64,000 bases of DNA from Pseudobdellovibrionaceae bacterium (GCA_947444305.1 CANEZP010000006.1:156618-220617), one strand, 5' to 3'; positions 33,976 through 43,444 are shown, counted from the stretch's first letter. Notes: generated from the letters alone by a model not told the origin. A program made the numbers and translations.

Positions 33976-35423
33976 GAAGCCCTTCCGATCACGTGCTTTT
34001 TCAAACCCGGAATGTGAATTTTGCCGAAGTAATCTTCCCAATTAAAACTCGCGGCGCTGACCGCAAAGCTTTCCGCATCGGCTTTAGAGAGCCGCGCGTG
34101 CAGGCTTCTCAGTTTACCGTTTCGGTATCTGCACTTTAGCGATGTGTACGGAGAATATATATTCGCGAGGCCCGCGAACTTCGGCCAAGCTTTGAACCAC
34201 AATTTTCCGGCACCGCTAAGTTTTGCGCCTTTTTCAATCGCGCGCCACAGAAGCGGCGGCAAGATGACCGGTTCGGAACCCTGATCCGCGATGCCGAAAC
34301 CACGCCGGATCATGCCCGAAATCTGGTGAACGAAGAGCGGATTTTCATCCCCGCTGCATACGTGAAAAACTTTAAGCTGCGGGTTTACCGAAGAAATGAG
34401 CTCGTTAAGCGTTACGAACATGGCGTTGGATACAAGATCTACGGGAATAAAATCGACCACCGTACCCGGGCGCGACGGGAAGAAATTAATCTTACGCGTA
34501 CCAATGGCGTAGATCAGCGGGTCACCGACTTTCCAGCCTTCGATCCAACCGGGCGAAGGCTCTCTCAAACAGCTCTCGACGATGGAAGGCCGTAAGATGG
34601 TCGCGTGAATCGAACCGGCGGCGTCACGTAATACGTTTTCGCCGAGCCATTTGGTAAAGGTATAAACATTATACCAACCGTGCGCGCGCGCGAAATCCCA
34701 GCCGGCTTTCACTAGCGAAGCCTCGAGCGCGACCGGGTCACGTGAGTGAAGCGCACGTTTCTCATTTACGATGTGTTCAAGCTGCGCGAGCACTTTATTC
34801 AAGTCAACGCGTCCGTCCGCTTTGTACGGTAGACGCTTCGAGGCGTGCGCGGGTTGTTCGTAAAAGTCTTCGTTCACATCGCCGGTACCGGTTTCGTTCA
34901 CGTAGCAAGTCGAGATGTGAAGCAGTCGCGCGCGCTGAGAACCCGAGATGAATTTCACGATGTTCTTCACCGAGATCGTGTTGGTTTCAATCGCACGATC
35001 TAGCCGATTCATAAAGTCGGTTGAAGCCGCGGAGTTCACGACGTAATCGATTTCGGAAGACAAATGAACGTAATCTTTATCGTTCATTCCCATACGGCTC
35101 ATTGATGAATCGCCGCGAACGAATTGAACTTTTTCACGTACGAGACTTCCGAACTCAGGACCACAGAATTCTTTAAGATGATCAAAAAGTTCCGAGGAAA
35201 ACACCTCGCATTCGGCTCGCTCGAGCGAATGATTACCGTCCTTCGCCCGAATGAAAAGGAAGACGGTTCTAATTTCGGGACAAGATCGCAAAAGTTTCTC
35301 AAGAAAGACCTTCGCGAGGAATCCGGTGACGCCCGTGAGTAAGATCGCTTTGCCGGCAAGTTGCTCTCGCAAAGGCCGCAACTGCGTTTCAGAGGAGGAA
35401 TGTGTTAAGTTTAGGCGGTTCAT
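33972..35423 (-). CDS. Fatty acyl-CoA reductase (FAR type, NAD-binding male-sterility family)
   Basis: 483 residues. The Rossmann motif TGVTGFLAKVFLEKLLRSCPEIRTVFLFIRAKDG is close to plant and animal alcohol-forming acyl-CoA reductases; the catalytic YTFTK (YxxxK) and the NSAAST motif follow. It uses NADPH to reduce long acyl-CoA or acyl-ACP to a fatty alcohol (or aldehyde). First gene of a five-gene operon with an acyltransferase and a LolA-like/ABC export set, and divergent from a fatty acid hydroxylase. This suggests production of an alcohol or ether lipid for the envelope. Confidence 0.9.
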   Translation of the reverse strand: MNRLNLTHSSSETQLRPLREQLAGKAILLTGVTGFLAKVFLEKLLRSCPEIRTVFLFIRAKDGNHSLERAECEVFSSELFDHLKEFCGPEFGSLVREKVQFVRGDSSMSRMGMNDKDYVHLSSEIDYVVNSAASTDFMNRLDRAIETNTISVKNIVKFISGSQRARLLHISTCYVNETGTGDVNEDFYEQPAHASKRLPYKADGRVDLNKVLAQLEHIVNEKRALHSRDPVALEASLVKAGWDFARAHGWYNVYTFTKWLGENVLRDAAGSIHATILRPSIVESCLREPSPGWIEGWKVGDPLIYAIGTRKINFFPSRPGTVVDFIPVDLVSNAMFVTLNELISSVNPQLKVFHVCSGDENPLFVHQISGMIRRGFGIADQGSEPVILPPLLWRAIEKGAKLSGAGKLWFKAWPKFAGLANIYSPYTSLKCRYRNGKLRSLHARLSKADAESFAVSAASFNWEDYFGKIHIPGLKKHVIGRAS

Positions 35424-35552
35424 GACTAATCATTATCCATTCATTTTACGCGGCCGCAATACCCGCGAGTTCTCACGGCATCATTATTGTAATTGAATGC
35501 ATGCGAAGCGTAGGTTCGAAAAGACGCGTACCAAATCGAGACGGAGTTATAA
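35424..35552. promoter_or_regulatory. Divergent control region of the lipid cluster
   Basis: 129 bases between the start codons of the reductase and the hydroxylase-PilZ gene must hold promoters for both operons. GGAG precedes the right-hand ATG; the left-hand gene has only a weak site. No operator dyad was found. Confidence 0.5.
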
Positions 35553-37043
35553 ATGCATCCCATTGAGTTAGTCCTAGGTTGTTTCGCCTTCGTCGCAAGT
35601 CTTCTCGTCTTGGTCCAATTGCCGATGTTGGCGGTCATTCAAAACCTGAAGGCCGTGAGCGAACGCCGCATCTACCGTATCGCCTACGCCGCGGGACAAC
35701 TGAAGCGTGAACTCAAAGCAACCTTGGTTAATTTGTGTCTCGATACGGCACTTTTCGCCATGGCGATCAGCGCTGATCTGGCAAAGCATAATGAGGCGAA
35801 CGTGCTTACCACTTTCGCCGTGTGTTTCGTTTGGTTTGAAGTTTGGTTTTACGTTTCTCATCGCGCGCTCCACACGCGCTTACTCTGGCCTATTCACCGT
35901 TTGCACCATGAATCAAAAGTGACCAACCCGCTAACGGCCATGAGCTTCTCGGTTGCCGAAGGTTTCGTCTCGATCGGTGGCTTACTTGCCGGTGTTACCT
36001 TACTCTCCGCCTTTCATCCCATCTCGTACTTAGGCGTAGCGGTTTATTACGCCTTTTTGCAGGTGATCAACTTCTTCGGTCATTCGAATATCGAGGTTAT
36101 GCCGCCGTCGGTTTCGCGCATTCTGTTCTTCTGGACCTCGCCCACCCACCATGCCATGCACCACTCGCGCGTTCGCGGCAATTACGGTTTGATGCTTTCG
36201 GTATTTGACCGCTGGTTCGGCACCGAGTTCGAAGATTATAAATTGGTGCACAAAGCGGCGTACGCCAAATCAGGCTTAACCGCGCTTGGTCTCCGCTTGC
36301 CGGCGACCGCAATCATTCAACCGGTCACACTAGCGGCTTCTGTCGCCGAGGACATCCGCTCCGGGCGCCTGGCTCTCAACGCCGACCGTGGCCCGTCAAA
36401 GCTTTTCCAAACCGACAAAGTCTACCAAGCACCCGAAGTTGCGGCCTGGTTAAGTCAGGAATTAACGGAATTTTCGGCGGACGTTTCCCTAGACTTGTTG
36501 CGCCGCTTCGATGCCCAGCAATGTGCATGGTATCTTCAGCGACAAGATGAGATATTCGGTCCGATGGCTTTGAATGATTTAAGCGAGTTAAAAACGACCG
36601 GCGCGCTCCGGACCGGTGATCTTTGCTTCTCTTTACAGATGCGTTTGCGCGCTCAGATCGATGATCTTCCGATGCCGAAGACCGACGATGCAGGCATTTC
36701 TGAGACCGAACTGTTTTTCAACCGCCGTCAGCCCCGCACGCTTTTACAGCATGTCGTGACTTTGAAAAATCCCGTTAACGTCATCGAAGCGATGACCATG
36801 GATGTGTCGGTACATAGTTCGGCGATCTACACGACGACCAAGTTGAAAGCGGGCGATCGTTACCAAGTTCAATTCTCCGGATTCGGCGGCGAAGCCGGAC
36901 TCATTAATTCAGAAGCCGTGGTCGTTAACGTTCAACCCTTCGGCGACGGTTACCGCTGCGGTCTGACCTTCGTGAATCGCGAGCGTCGCGCCACCGCTAA
37001 ATGGGGCTTACTCATCAAGAAAAGCAGGACCCTCGCCGCGTGA
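35553..37043 (+). CDS. Membrane fatty acid hydroxylase/sterol desaturase fused to GYF_2-like and PilZ-like domains
   Basis: 496 residues. The N-terminal ~225 residues are a membrane di-iron oxygenase with the histidine clusters HRALH (103-107), HRLHH (115-119), H176 and HHAMHH (199-204), between membrane helices. Residues ~326-360 (WYLQRQDEIFGPMALNDLSELKTTGAL) resemble a GYF_2 domain, a protein-binding fold. Residues ~390-478 look like PilZ: the RxxxR motif (RRQPR) and a DxSxxG-like DVSVHS, with the last Gly changed. PilZ binds c-di-GMP. The product would hydroxylate or desaturate a lipid or alcohol, with activity perhaps set by c-di-GMP. The next gene overlaps by 4 bases. Confidence 0.82.
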   Translation: MHPIELVLGCFAFVASLLVLVQLPMLAVIQNLKAVSERRIYRIAYAAGQLKRELKATLVNLCLDTALFAMAISADLAKHNEANVLTTFAVCFVWFEVWFYVSHRALHTRLLWPIHRLHHESKVTNPLTAMSFSVAEGFVSIGGLLAGVTLLSAFHPISYLGVAVYYAFLQVINFFGHSNIEVMPPSVSRILFFWTSPTHHAMHHSRVRGNYGLMLSVFDRWFGTEFEDYKLVHKAAYAKSGLTALGLRLPATAIIQPVTLAASVAEDIRSGRLALNADRGPSKLFQTDKVYQAPEVAAWLSQELTEFSADVSLDLLRRFDAQQCAWYLQRQDEIFGPMALNDLSELKTTGALRTGDLCFSLQMRLRAQIDDLPMPKTDDAGISETELFFNRRQPRTLLQHVVTLKNPVNVIEAMTMDVSVHSSAIYTTTKLKAGDRYQVQFSGFGGEAGLINSEAVVVNVQPFGDGYRCGLTFVNRERRATAKWGLLIKKSRTLAA

Positions 37044-38347
37044 TTATTTTTTTCCGGAGTGTTCTTCTTCTAGGCCTCACGTTTGTACTCCCCGCCCAAG
37101 CCGTGGTTTTTACTTTTTCGGGTACGGCGCTCGGCCGCTATGCTCATCACACAAATTCAAAGCCGGGCGGTCCCGCCTCGCAGCGCCTTGAGCTTAACTT
37201 GCAACAGAAGATCGCCCTGCCCCCTCGTTGGACCATCATGGTTGCCGGCCGCGGCTTTTTCGAGAACGTCTACAACGCTTCGAAGGAAATTTATCCCGAA
37301 GCTTTACGCAATCAAGACGGCCATGAACTCCGGCTGCAAGACACTTACCTAGAATATAAAAGCGGCAAAATTCTTACACGTTTCGGTAATCAACAAGTGG
37401 TATGGGGTGAGACCTTCGGCAATCTCTACGCCGACATCGTCAATCCTCGCGATTTACGAGAAGGCGTGCCTTTAGATTCAATTTCTTCGCGGCGATCGGT
37501 ACCGATGGCTTTCGGTAAATACATTGCCGAAACTTTTTCCGTCGAAGCGCTCGTTTTACCGCGCCCTGAATTCCACGTTCTGCCTTTGCCGGGCTCCGAC
37601 TTCGCCCCCATCTCAACCGAAGAGGTGCCGTATAAAAGCGTCAACGTCGAGCGTGAGCGCTATTGGTGGGGTACCGAGTACGGCATGCGCGGCTCGACGA
37701 CTTTCGGAACCACCGATGTCTCCGCCTTTTACATGAACCACTACGATCGCTATCCTTATTACGAACTCGCGCCCGGCACGATACCGGGCACGAATTTAAA
37801 CTTGCGCGAGCGGCACGCCCGCATTTCGACGATCGGCCTGGGCGCCGCCTCGGAAATCAACGGCTACGTGGCGCGGGTCGAACTTGTTCGGAACACCGGA
37901 AGGTTAGCGCCGGTTCGCGCACCGGCAAGCATCGATTTCGTCACGACCGACGAGGAAATCGGCGTGCTGTCCGTTGATCTTCCCTCGTGGCGCCGTTTTA
38001 ATTTTTCGTTACAGGTTTCGAATAGTCGCTTCATCGCCGACAAACAGTACATCACCCGTGACCGCGATCAGAGTTACGGCGGGGCACGCGTTGTCGTCAG
38101 CCTATTTCGCTCTTCCAATTTAGAGCTACTGGCGGCGAAATCTTTTTCGGATCAGGGCACCCGGTTACAAACCGATTTCATGACTCCGTTGACTTCGAGT
38201 TTAGAGATTCACTTCGGCGGCGAAGCCTATTCGGGCCCGCGAACCAGCGAATACGGCCGGATGCACGAAGCCGGTCGCGTTTACGTTTCGCTCAAAAGTT
38301 ATTTGTCCGCTTTACCTGAGAATGCGCTGTCGAAGTATTCTCGATAA
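37040..38347 (+). CDS. DUF1302-like outer-membrane beta-barrel
   Basis: 435 residues from GTG 37040, which overlaps the preceding stop (GTGA). A signal peptide ends near PAQA. The mature protein begins FTFSGTALGRYAHHT.. and has the RLQDTYLEYKSGKILTRFGNQQVVWGETFGNLYADIVNPRDLRE segment that is typical of DUF1302 barrels, with many alternating strands after it. DUF1302 proteins often occur with RND or lipid-transport genes. In this place it would be the outer-membrane partner of the Lol-like machinery or a lipid acceptor. The last 56 bases overlap the convergent glycosyltransferase. Confidence 0.85.
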   Translation: MIIFFRSVLLLGLTFVLPAQAVVFTFSGTALGRYAHHTNSKPGGPASQRLELNLQQKIALPPRWTIMVAGRGFFENVYNASKEIYPEALRNQDGHELRLQDTYLEYKSGKILTRFGNQQVVWGETFGNLYADIVNPRDLREGVPLDSISSRRSVPMAFGKYIAETFSVEALVLPRPEFHVLPLPGSDFAPISTEEVPYKSVNVERERYWWGTEYGMRGSTTFGTTDVSAFYMNHYDRYPYYELAPGTIPGTNLNLRERHARISTIGLGAASEINGYVARVELVRNTGRLAPVRAPASIDFVTTDEEIGVLSVDLPSWRRFNFSLQVSNSRFIADKQYITRDRDQSYGGARVVVSLFRSSNLELLAAKSFSDQGTRLQTDFMTPLTSSLEIHFGGEAYSGPRTSEYGRMHEAGRVYVSLKSYLSALPENALSKYSR

Positions 38348-39563
38348 CGTCGCACGCGAGCTTTGCGCCGCCGGCCCCGCCCGACCCGTGCGAAGTGGGG
38401 CGCAGCTCCGCGGCCGACAAGATCGCCTTACCTAAGTTCATCGTGTTCATTTTATGGAACGGCAACGACAAACCAAAGCCGTGCCGGGTGACATGGTAGC
38501 CGTTGTCGAATTGATCGTAAGCGAGCGGCGCCGTGATGATCGGTCGTTTCGCATTAATCGCCTTCGCGACGGTTCCTATACCGCCGTGATTAAGGACCAC
38601 CGAAGCGTGCGGAAAAAGCTGCGCGTACGGCGCGCCTTGAATGACCCGGAAGTCCGCCGAGGGATAACGGCCTTGCGGCTTGCGCCAGGCCGAAGAGACC
38701 ATCAGTCCCGGCTTTCGCAGACGTAAACAAGTTTGCGAGAAAAGCTCGAATTGTTTTTCTAAGTGGTGGTTCATTTCCGAACCCATCGTGAAAACGATCG
38801 GGCGACGCTCGAGTAAATCGCGGATACGCAATTGATCCATCCAATCCGGTCCGGCCGCGCGATCAAAATCTACGAAGCCGACTTGATGCATTCGTTCTTT
38901 CGCCCGCCAATCTGGCTTTACGGAGCAGAATGAATCGGGCCAAAGATTCAAGATTGCGGGGGCCGAGTAGCGCCACTCACCCATTAGATCTTTGACCGGG
39001 GGCAAGCCAAGCGTACGACGAATCTCGTGGACCGGCGCGAGCCATGAATTCAGAAGCTTAAGGTAGCCCGCGAAGATGTGCCGCCGTCCGAACGTTCCCG
39101 CAAATTTTAGCAGTAGATCGTTCGCCGGCGTATCTTTTCCGGGATCGCTCACCGACATGTGACTGTACGGCGCGAGGAAAACGCTGAACAACGGTAAACC
39201 TAATTTTTCATGCGCGAGCAGGCCGCCGAGCATCAAGTTATTGCACACAATCGTGCAAGGGCCGAGTTCGGAGTGGCGTCTGATAATCTCGAACGACGGC
39301 AAGATCGCGGGTAAAATATATTTTTGCAGATAAACTTTTAGCCCGCGCAACGGAACCCAGGCGTTCGGATGATTTAAACCCGCGGCGTGGTCCTCGGCCG
39401 AAAGTACACTTTCAAAGGGGATCCCCGCGGTTTGACAATCGGCCCGGTGGCCCTCGGTCGTCAGGATCAGAGTTTCGTAACCGCGCTGCTTCATCTCACG
39501 AGCTAAACCGAGGAAGGGATTAAGATCCCCTTTCGTACCCAGCGTGAGGAAAATGTATTTCAT
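38292..39563 (-). CDS. Glycosyltransferase of the UDP-glycosyltransferase (RhlB/MGT) type
   Basis: 423 residues. A GT-B fold with an N-terminal acceptor domain (TLGTKGDLNPFLGLAREMKQRGYE) and C-terminal nucleotide-sugar domain, with VLNHGGIGTVAKAINAKRPIITAPLAYDQFDNG as donor motif. The pattern is that of rhamnosyltransferase RhlB and of sterol or macrolide glucosyltransferases, which glycosylate a lipid or natural product. With the lipid genes next to it, a glycolipid product is plausible. It converges on the DUF1302 gene, overlapping 56 bases, so its own promoter must lie near 39570. No signal peptide: cytoplasmic side of the membrane. Confidence 0.9.
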   Translation of the reverse strand: MKYIFLTLGTKGDLNPFLGLAREMKQRGYETLILTTEGHRADCQTAGIPFESVLSAEDHAAGLNHPNAWVPLRGLKVYLQKYILPAILPSFEIIRRHSELGPCTIVCNNLMLGGLLAHEKLGLPLFSVFLAPYSHMSVSDPGKDTPANDLLLKFAGTFGRRHIFAGYLKLLNSWLAPVHEIRRTLGLPPVKDLMGEWRYSAPAILNLWPDSFCSVKPDWRAKERMHQVGFVDFDRAAGPDWMDQLRIRDLLERRPIVFTMGSEMNHHLEKQFELFSQTCLRLRKPGLMVSSAWRKPQGRYPSADFRVIQGAPYAQLFPHASVVLNHGGIGTVAKAINAKRPIITAPLAYDQFDNGYHVTRHGFGLSLPFHKMNTMNLGKAILSAAELRPTSHGSGGAGGAKLACDVIENTSTAHSQVKRTNNF

Positions 39564-39570
39564 CGGTGCC

Positions 39571-40293
39571 TTATTTTACGCTCGCGACATCACGTGCGGT
39601 TTGTGCTTTCTCAATTCTGCCATACATGTCTTTGTAATTGGTTAGAACTTTGCCCGAATAGATATAGGGTTCGATTTTGCTGGCCAACAAACGGCGAACG
39701 TTTGCCGAGCCCATATTATAAGCGGAAACGTAGCGGGTGCCTTTGTTATTGAAGCTCTTGCGAAGTTGCGCGAAGTAAGTTGCTCCCAAGCGAATGTTCA
39801 TCGACGGATTTTCGAGATTGATCTCGCCGCTGTCGACGCCGGCTTGGGGCGCGACCCATTTGGCGGTCTCGGGCAAGATTTGCATCAAGCCGATTTCGCC
39901 GTGGCGGCCACGGGCCTTGAGGTTGAACTGACTCTCCGTTTGGATGACGGCGAGTAAAAACAAGGGGTCCATGCCGTGGTGATTTGCTTCGATGATTACG
40001 GCGCGCGCGATCTCGTAAGCCTTATCTTGATTAGCTTGCGGCAATGACGCTTTGACGAGGCTTAAGATGTACGGGCGTTGATCGTCGCTAGCATCGATGG
40101 AAAAGAGAGCGGCCTGTTCACGACGGGGGAAGAGTTCAAGTGCGTGCTCAAGCTGACCGTTGCTCTGAATGCGCGGTAGTTCCGCGGGCGCGTCGGTGAC
40201 GTTCGCAATTTTCGTTTTTGCGCCGGCGAGCAAGAGAGCCGCTAAAACGGCGATGGCCAGCACATGGTATTTGTATCGTTTTAAGTAGTTCAT
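39571..40293 (-). CDS. Lytic transglycosylase (SLT domain), membrane-anchored
   Basis: 240 residues from the ATG of NYLKRYKYHVLAIAV. The longer frame is not used because the first hydrophobic segment (HVLAIAVLAALLLAG) is then correctly N-terminal. A SLT-type domain has the catalytic Glu in QTESQFNLKARG, GEIGLMQILPETA and AYNMG. Such enzymes cut peptidoglycan glycan strands with formation of 1,6-anhydro ends. It follows the glycosyltransferase on the same strand. A G-run sits next to the ATG, but its spacing is short. Confidence 0.9.
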   Translation of the reverse strand: MNYLKRYKYHVLAIAVLAALLLAGAKTKIANVTDAPAELPRIQSNGQLEHALELFPRREQAALFSIDASDDQRPYILSLVKASLPQANQDKAYEIARAVIIEANHHGMDPLFLLAVIQTESQFNLKARGRHGEIGLMQILPETAKWVAPQAGVDSGEINLENPSMNIRLGATYFAQLRKSFNNKGTRYVSAYNMGSANVRRLLASKIEPYIYSGKVLTNYKDMYGRIEKAQTARDVASVK

Positions 40294-40470
40294 ACCCCCT
40301 ACTAGAGCAACCCCGGGCCCAAATTCTAAGCTTCCGGAATGACTGGGATATTGGAATGAGACGGGGGTAAAACCGAGCTGGACTGTCGACGTCGGGAACA
40401 CCCGTCAACGTCCGTCTATACATATCAGGTTTGGATTTTCTCAACTTGAGACGGGCTTTATAAAACCGAT

Positions 40471-42138
40471 CTAAAACATGTAATACAGGCCGCCAGAAAT
40501 CGTAGTGTAGCGATGGGAAGCGCTATCCGCATTTCCATTATCTCGCCCACCGTTACCGGTAAACACTGCCGAGTACATCTCGAAATCTAGATTCACTTGG
40601 GCCTTCAGGCGCTCACCCAATTTTTTGAATCCGAAAAGACCGAACTGAACGATCTGCGCTTTAGCCGTTCCGCCCGATGTGATGGGTTCTTCTTTGATGT
40701 GTGGATTAAGAACTAACGCGAACTCGCCGCCGACTCCGTACTCACCACCTTCGGAAATCGGGGCCGCGCCGTTAACGCCGAGTTTAAATCCTGAGTAGCG
40801 GGCGCTCAGGAAAGCATCGGGAGTGGCGTCGTCGGTGTAGAGTTTGTAGCTGAGATAACCGAGGTAAGGTTCCGCGTAAGGCGACCAGCCGTACGAGCCA
40901 AATCGCAAACGATAACCCACCCCCGCTTCGTAGTACGAGAGCGACTGGTTCAATTCCGAAGGTGACGATCCGGGCACGGGATTATCAACGACCACGATGC
41001 CTTGCTTGAGCTTCGCGTGAAAAGTCCATTCGGGCGTAATCCACAACTCACCTTCGAGCAAAATACTCGGCGCGAAACTGTCGGTCGCTTCTATTCCGGG
41101 AGTCGAAGGTACGTTCGTGTTTTCTTTGACCTTTGAAATCCCGAGTCGCGCACCGATCTGACCGAAAGTCGCCGGGTCTTGCGGCTGCCAGGCGCGTGCG
41201 TTCTTGCCGAAAGCGATCGCGCCGTCTTCGCGGTTTTCCAAACCTTCCTCGGCCGAGGGTTCGAGCGACAAACCTTCGTTTGCCGAGTAGGTTACGAAAT
41301 CAAGCGGCCCGATCTTACTGCCTTTTTGAATCGCGCCACGTTCTTTTTCGCTAACGACGGTACCGAAGCTGAGAGTCTCGTCGACTTTCAGGATTTTGAT
41401 TTTACCGAAGATTTCTTTTTCGGTGCGCACCAGGAAATTAAATTTGGGGTGACGGTGCGCTTTTATAATTTGAATCGCGCTCAACATCTGGTTTGTTTGA
41501 ATGCCGTCCTTCGCGCCTAAATTAATCGTCACGCGATTGGCGTCGCGACTAAGCACACGACCCGAATAGGGTAAACGCGAAACGATTTCGCTTAACAAAC
41601 GTTCGGTTTGTTCTTTCAGATCGTTGATGTTGAATTGCTTGTAATCTTTCAAGATCGCTTGCGAAAAAAGTTTTCCGTCCTTGGTCAGGAACAAACTTAG
41701 GTGGATGATCACGCCGTTCGGGCCCTTGGTGATTCGCGCCGCGAAGAACGCGTCGGCGCCCATACCCTGGCTTACCTGCAGAGCTTTAGCCGGCGCGGCT
41801 TCCAATTCTTCCGGTGATAAAATCACGCCCGAGTTGTTGGGCGGGACATAATCCCACCGGTGCATTTTCTCGATCAAAGAAATGAAGTGGGCTTCGAGTG
41901 GCCGCGCGTAAATTCCCTGCAAGTTATCCGTGAACGGCACCAACGAAACTTTGTCGATCGATAGTAAGTCGTCCGTTTCACTTTTATAAGTCGTGCGGTC
42001 ACCGGTGACTTCGGTGGCGGAACTCTCTGGCGCGCCCGCGGGCGGTGTCGTCTGGGCTAAGGTCCTGTACCCCGGTGAGCCAACGGCAACGATCGCAAAC
42101 GCGAAACCGATAAAATGTCGACGGAGTAGACAAGACAA
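40471..42138 (-). CDS. Secreted protein with FlgT-like and C-terminal beta-barrel regions
   Basis: 555 residues with a TTG start preceded by GGGGAG at a good distance, and a signal peptide ending RTLAQ. Residues ~60-200 look like a soluble domain, and ~195-285 (GRVLSRDANRVTINLGAKDGIQTNQMLSAIQI...) resembles the C-terminal domain of FlgT-type proteins. The last ~250 residues alternate in beta-strands (WTFHAKLKQGIVVVDNP, YYEAGVGYRLRFGSYGWSPYAEPYLGYLSYKLY) and end in YYMF, so they may form an outer-membrane barrel. Together the protein would be a periplasmic domain fused to a barrel. The FlgT link is by pattern only. Confidence 0.7.
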   Translation of the reverse strand: MSCLLRRHFIGFAFAIVAVGSPGYRTLAQTTPPAGAPESSATEVTGDRTTYKSETDDLLSIDKVSLVPFTDNLQGIYARPLEAHFISLIEKMHRWDYVPPNNSGVILSPEELEAAPAKALQVSQGMGADAFFAARITKGPNGVIIHLSLFLTKDGKLFSQAILKDYKQFNINDLKEQTERLLSEIVSRLPYSGRVLSRDANRVTINLGAKDGIQTNQMLSAIQIIKAHRHPKFNFLVRTEKEIFGKIKILKVDETLSFGTVVSEKERGAIQKGSKIGPLDFVTYSANEGLSLEPSAEEGLENREDGAIAFGKNARAWQPQDPATFGQIGARLGISKVKENTNVPSTPGIEATDSFAPSILLEGELWITPEWTFHAKLKQGIVVVDNPVPGSSPSELNQSLSYYEAGVGYRLRFGSYGWSPYAEPYLGYLSYKLYTDDATPDAFLSARYSGFKLGVNGAAPISEGGEYGVGGEFALVLNPHIKEEPITSGGTAKAQIVQFGLFGFKKLGERLKAQVNLDFEMYSAVFTGNGGRDNGNADSASHRYTTISGGLYYMF

Positions 42139-42230
42139 TGATTATTCTCCCCTTTTCATTCTGAAGGTGGCCGGGCAATTAGGTCAATTGGCATAAAGAA
42201 CGGCCAGACAAAAGCCGAATAATTGTAACG

Positions 42231-43442
42231 ATGAAGCGCTTGCTACTAGCTCTTAGTCCACTGTTTGTCTTTGCGTGGTGCCATCTCGCATCCGCGCAGC
42301 TCGATTCGACGAGCGCGGTCCTGCTACGCCCTGGCGGCAAAGCTCCCTCACGCCAAAATTTGGATTCTTCCCGTTACAAGATTCGTGCGCCTGAATCCCG
42401 TCGCGATGATGACGAAATCGGCGAACGGCCCGGCACCGTGATTCCCTCGCCGGTGACTCCACGGAAACCAAAATCTGCCCCCGTGCCCACCACGACTTCC
42501 GAAGTCACGGTCACCGCCCCACCGCCCACGGAAACACCGGTTCCCACGCCGGTTCCTCCGGAGCCGGTCGAAGCCGCCGCAACGCCTATCACGCCCGTCG
42601 CACCGACCGCACCCGAAGTCGTCACCGAAGCGGAGCCGGCCGTGAAACCGCCCGTCACTCAACAAGTGCACGAACTCGTCGGCGGAACCGAGGAAGATAT
42701 CATCGAGGCCAAAACCGCGATTCACCCGCAAGATCCCCGCTCTAACGTCATCGATATCCAAATTGCGCCCGGTTATTACTACAACGATTCCTCAAGTACG
42801 TATTCGTACCGCGACTACACTTCAAACGGCCCGGCCCTCGGCCTCGGGATGAACGTTTGGTTGACCCCGTTCTTCGGCTTTCAGTCGCGCTACTTCACCA
42901 GCGTCTCTTCGAGCGTACGCAGCGGCGGCACGAATATGATTCCGACCGAGGTTTTAGCGTTCGATGCCGGCGTTCGTTTTCGTAAACATTTCGGTTATTC
43001 ACGAAAGGCCGCGCATTTAAATTGGGGCCTGGATTACCACGACGAAATGAACAAGATAAACAAAGAAGCTACGACGATCATCGGTCGCAAATCTTCGGGT
43101 TTAAGTGTTTCGTTCGAAGCGGTGATGCCGTCGTCGTTCACCTACGCCCATACGGTGCAGGTCGACTTGCGCCCGCGAATGAAACACACCGAATCCGGCA
43201 CGGCGGCCGACGTGAAGTCCGGCACTAAATCCGAAACCAACGCCATCGCATTAAGCGTGGGCGGCGAGTGGACGCTCGACCGCAAAAACCGCCTATTCTG
43301 GAAAAGCCAATATTCAGTTGAACGAAATTTATTTAGAGGCCCCGCGAGCGAAATCGATCCCGCCGACGGCCAGACGCCCGACGGGGTCGCCGTTACGAAC
43401 AGCTTGATGATGTTCTACTTAGGTTTTAAGTGGGGCTCGTAA
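42231..43442 (+). CDS. Outer-membrane beta-barrel with Pro-rich N-terminal linker
   Basis: 403 residues with a signal peptide ending ASA (about residue 22). Residues ~70-150 are Pro/Thr/Val/Glu-rich (TETPVPTPVPPEPVEAAATPITPV...), a disordered linker that may span the periplasm or peptidoglycan. The C-terminal ~235 residues form a barrel (IDIQIAPGYYYNDSSSTYSYRDYTS, LGLGMNVWLTPFFGFQSRYFTSV..., and end LMMFYLGFKWGS). Function unknown. Confidence 0.75.
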   Translation: MKRLLLALSPLFVFAWCHLASAQLDSTSAVLLRPGGKAPSRQNLDSSRYKIRAPESRRDDDEIGERPGTVIPSPVTPRKPKSAPVPTTTSEVTVTAPPPTETPVPTPVPPEPVEAAATPITPVAPTAPEVVTEAEPAVKPPVTQQVHELVGGTEEDIIEAKTAIHPQDPRSNVIDIQIAPGYYYNDSSSTYSYRDYTSNGPALGLGMNVWLTPFFGFQSRYFTSVSSSVRSGGTNMIPTEVLAFDAGVRFRKHFGYSRKAAHLNWGLDYHDEMNKINKEATTIIGRKSSGLSVSFEAVMPSSFTYAHTVQVDLRPRMKHTESGTAADVKSGTKSETNAIALSVGGEWTLDRKNRLFWKSQYSVERNLFRGPASEIDPADGQTPDGVAVTNSLMMFYLGFKWGS

Positions 43443-43444
43443 GC

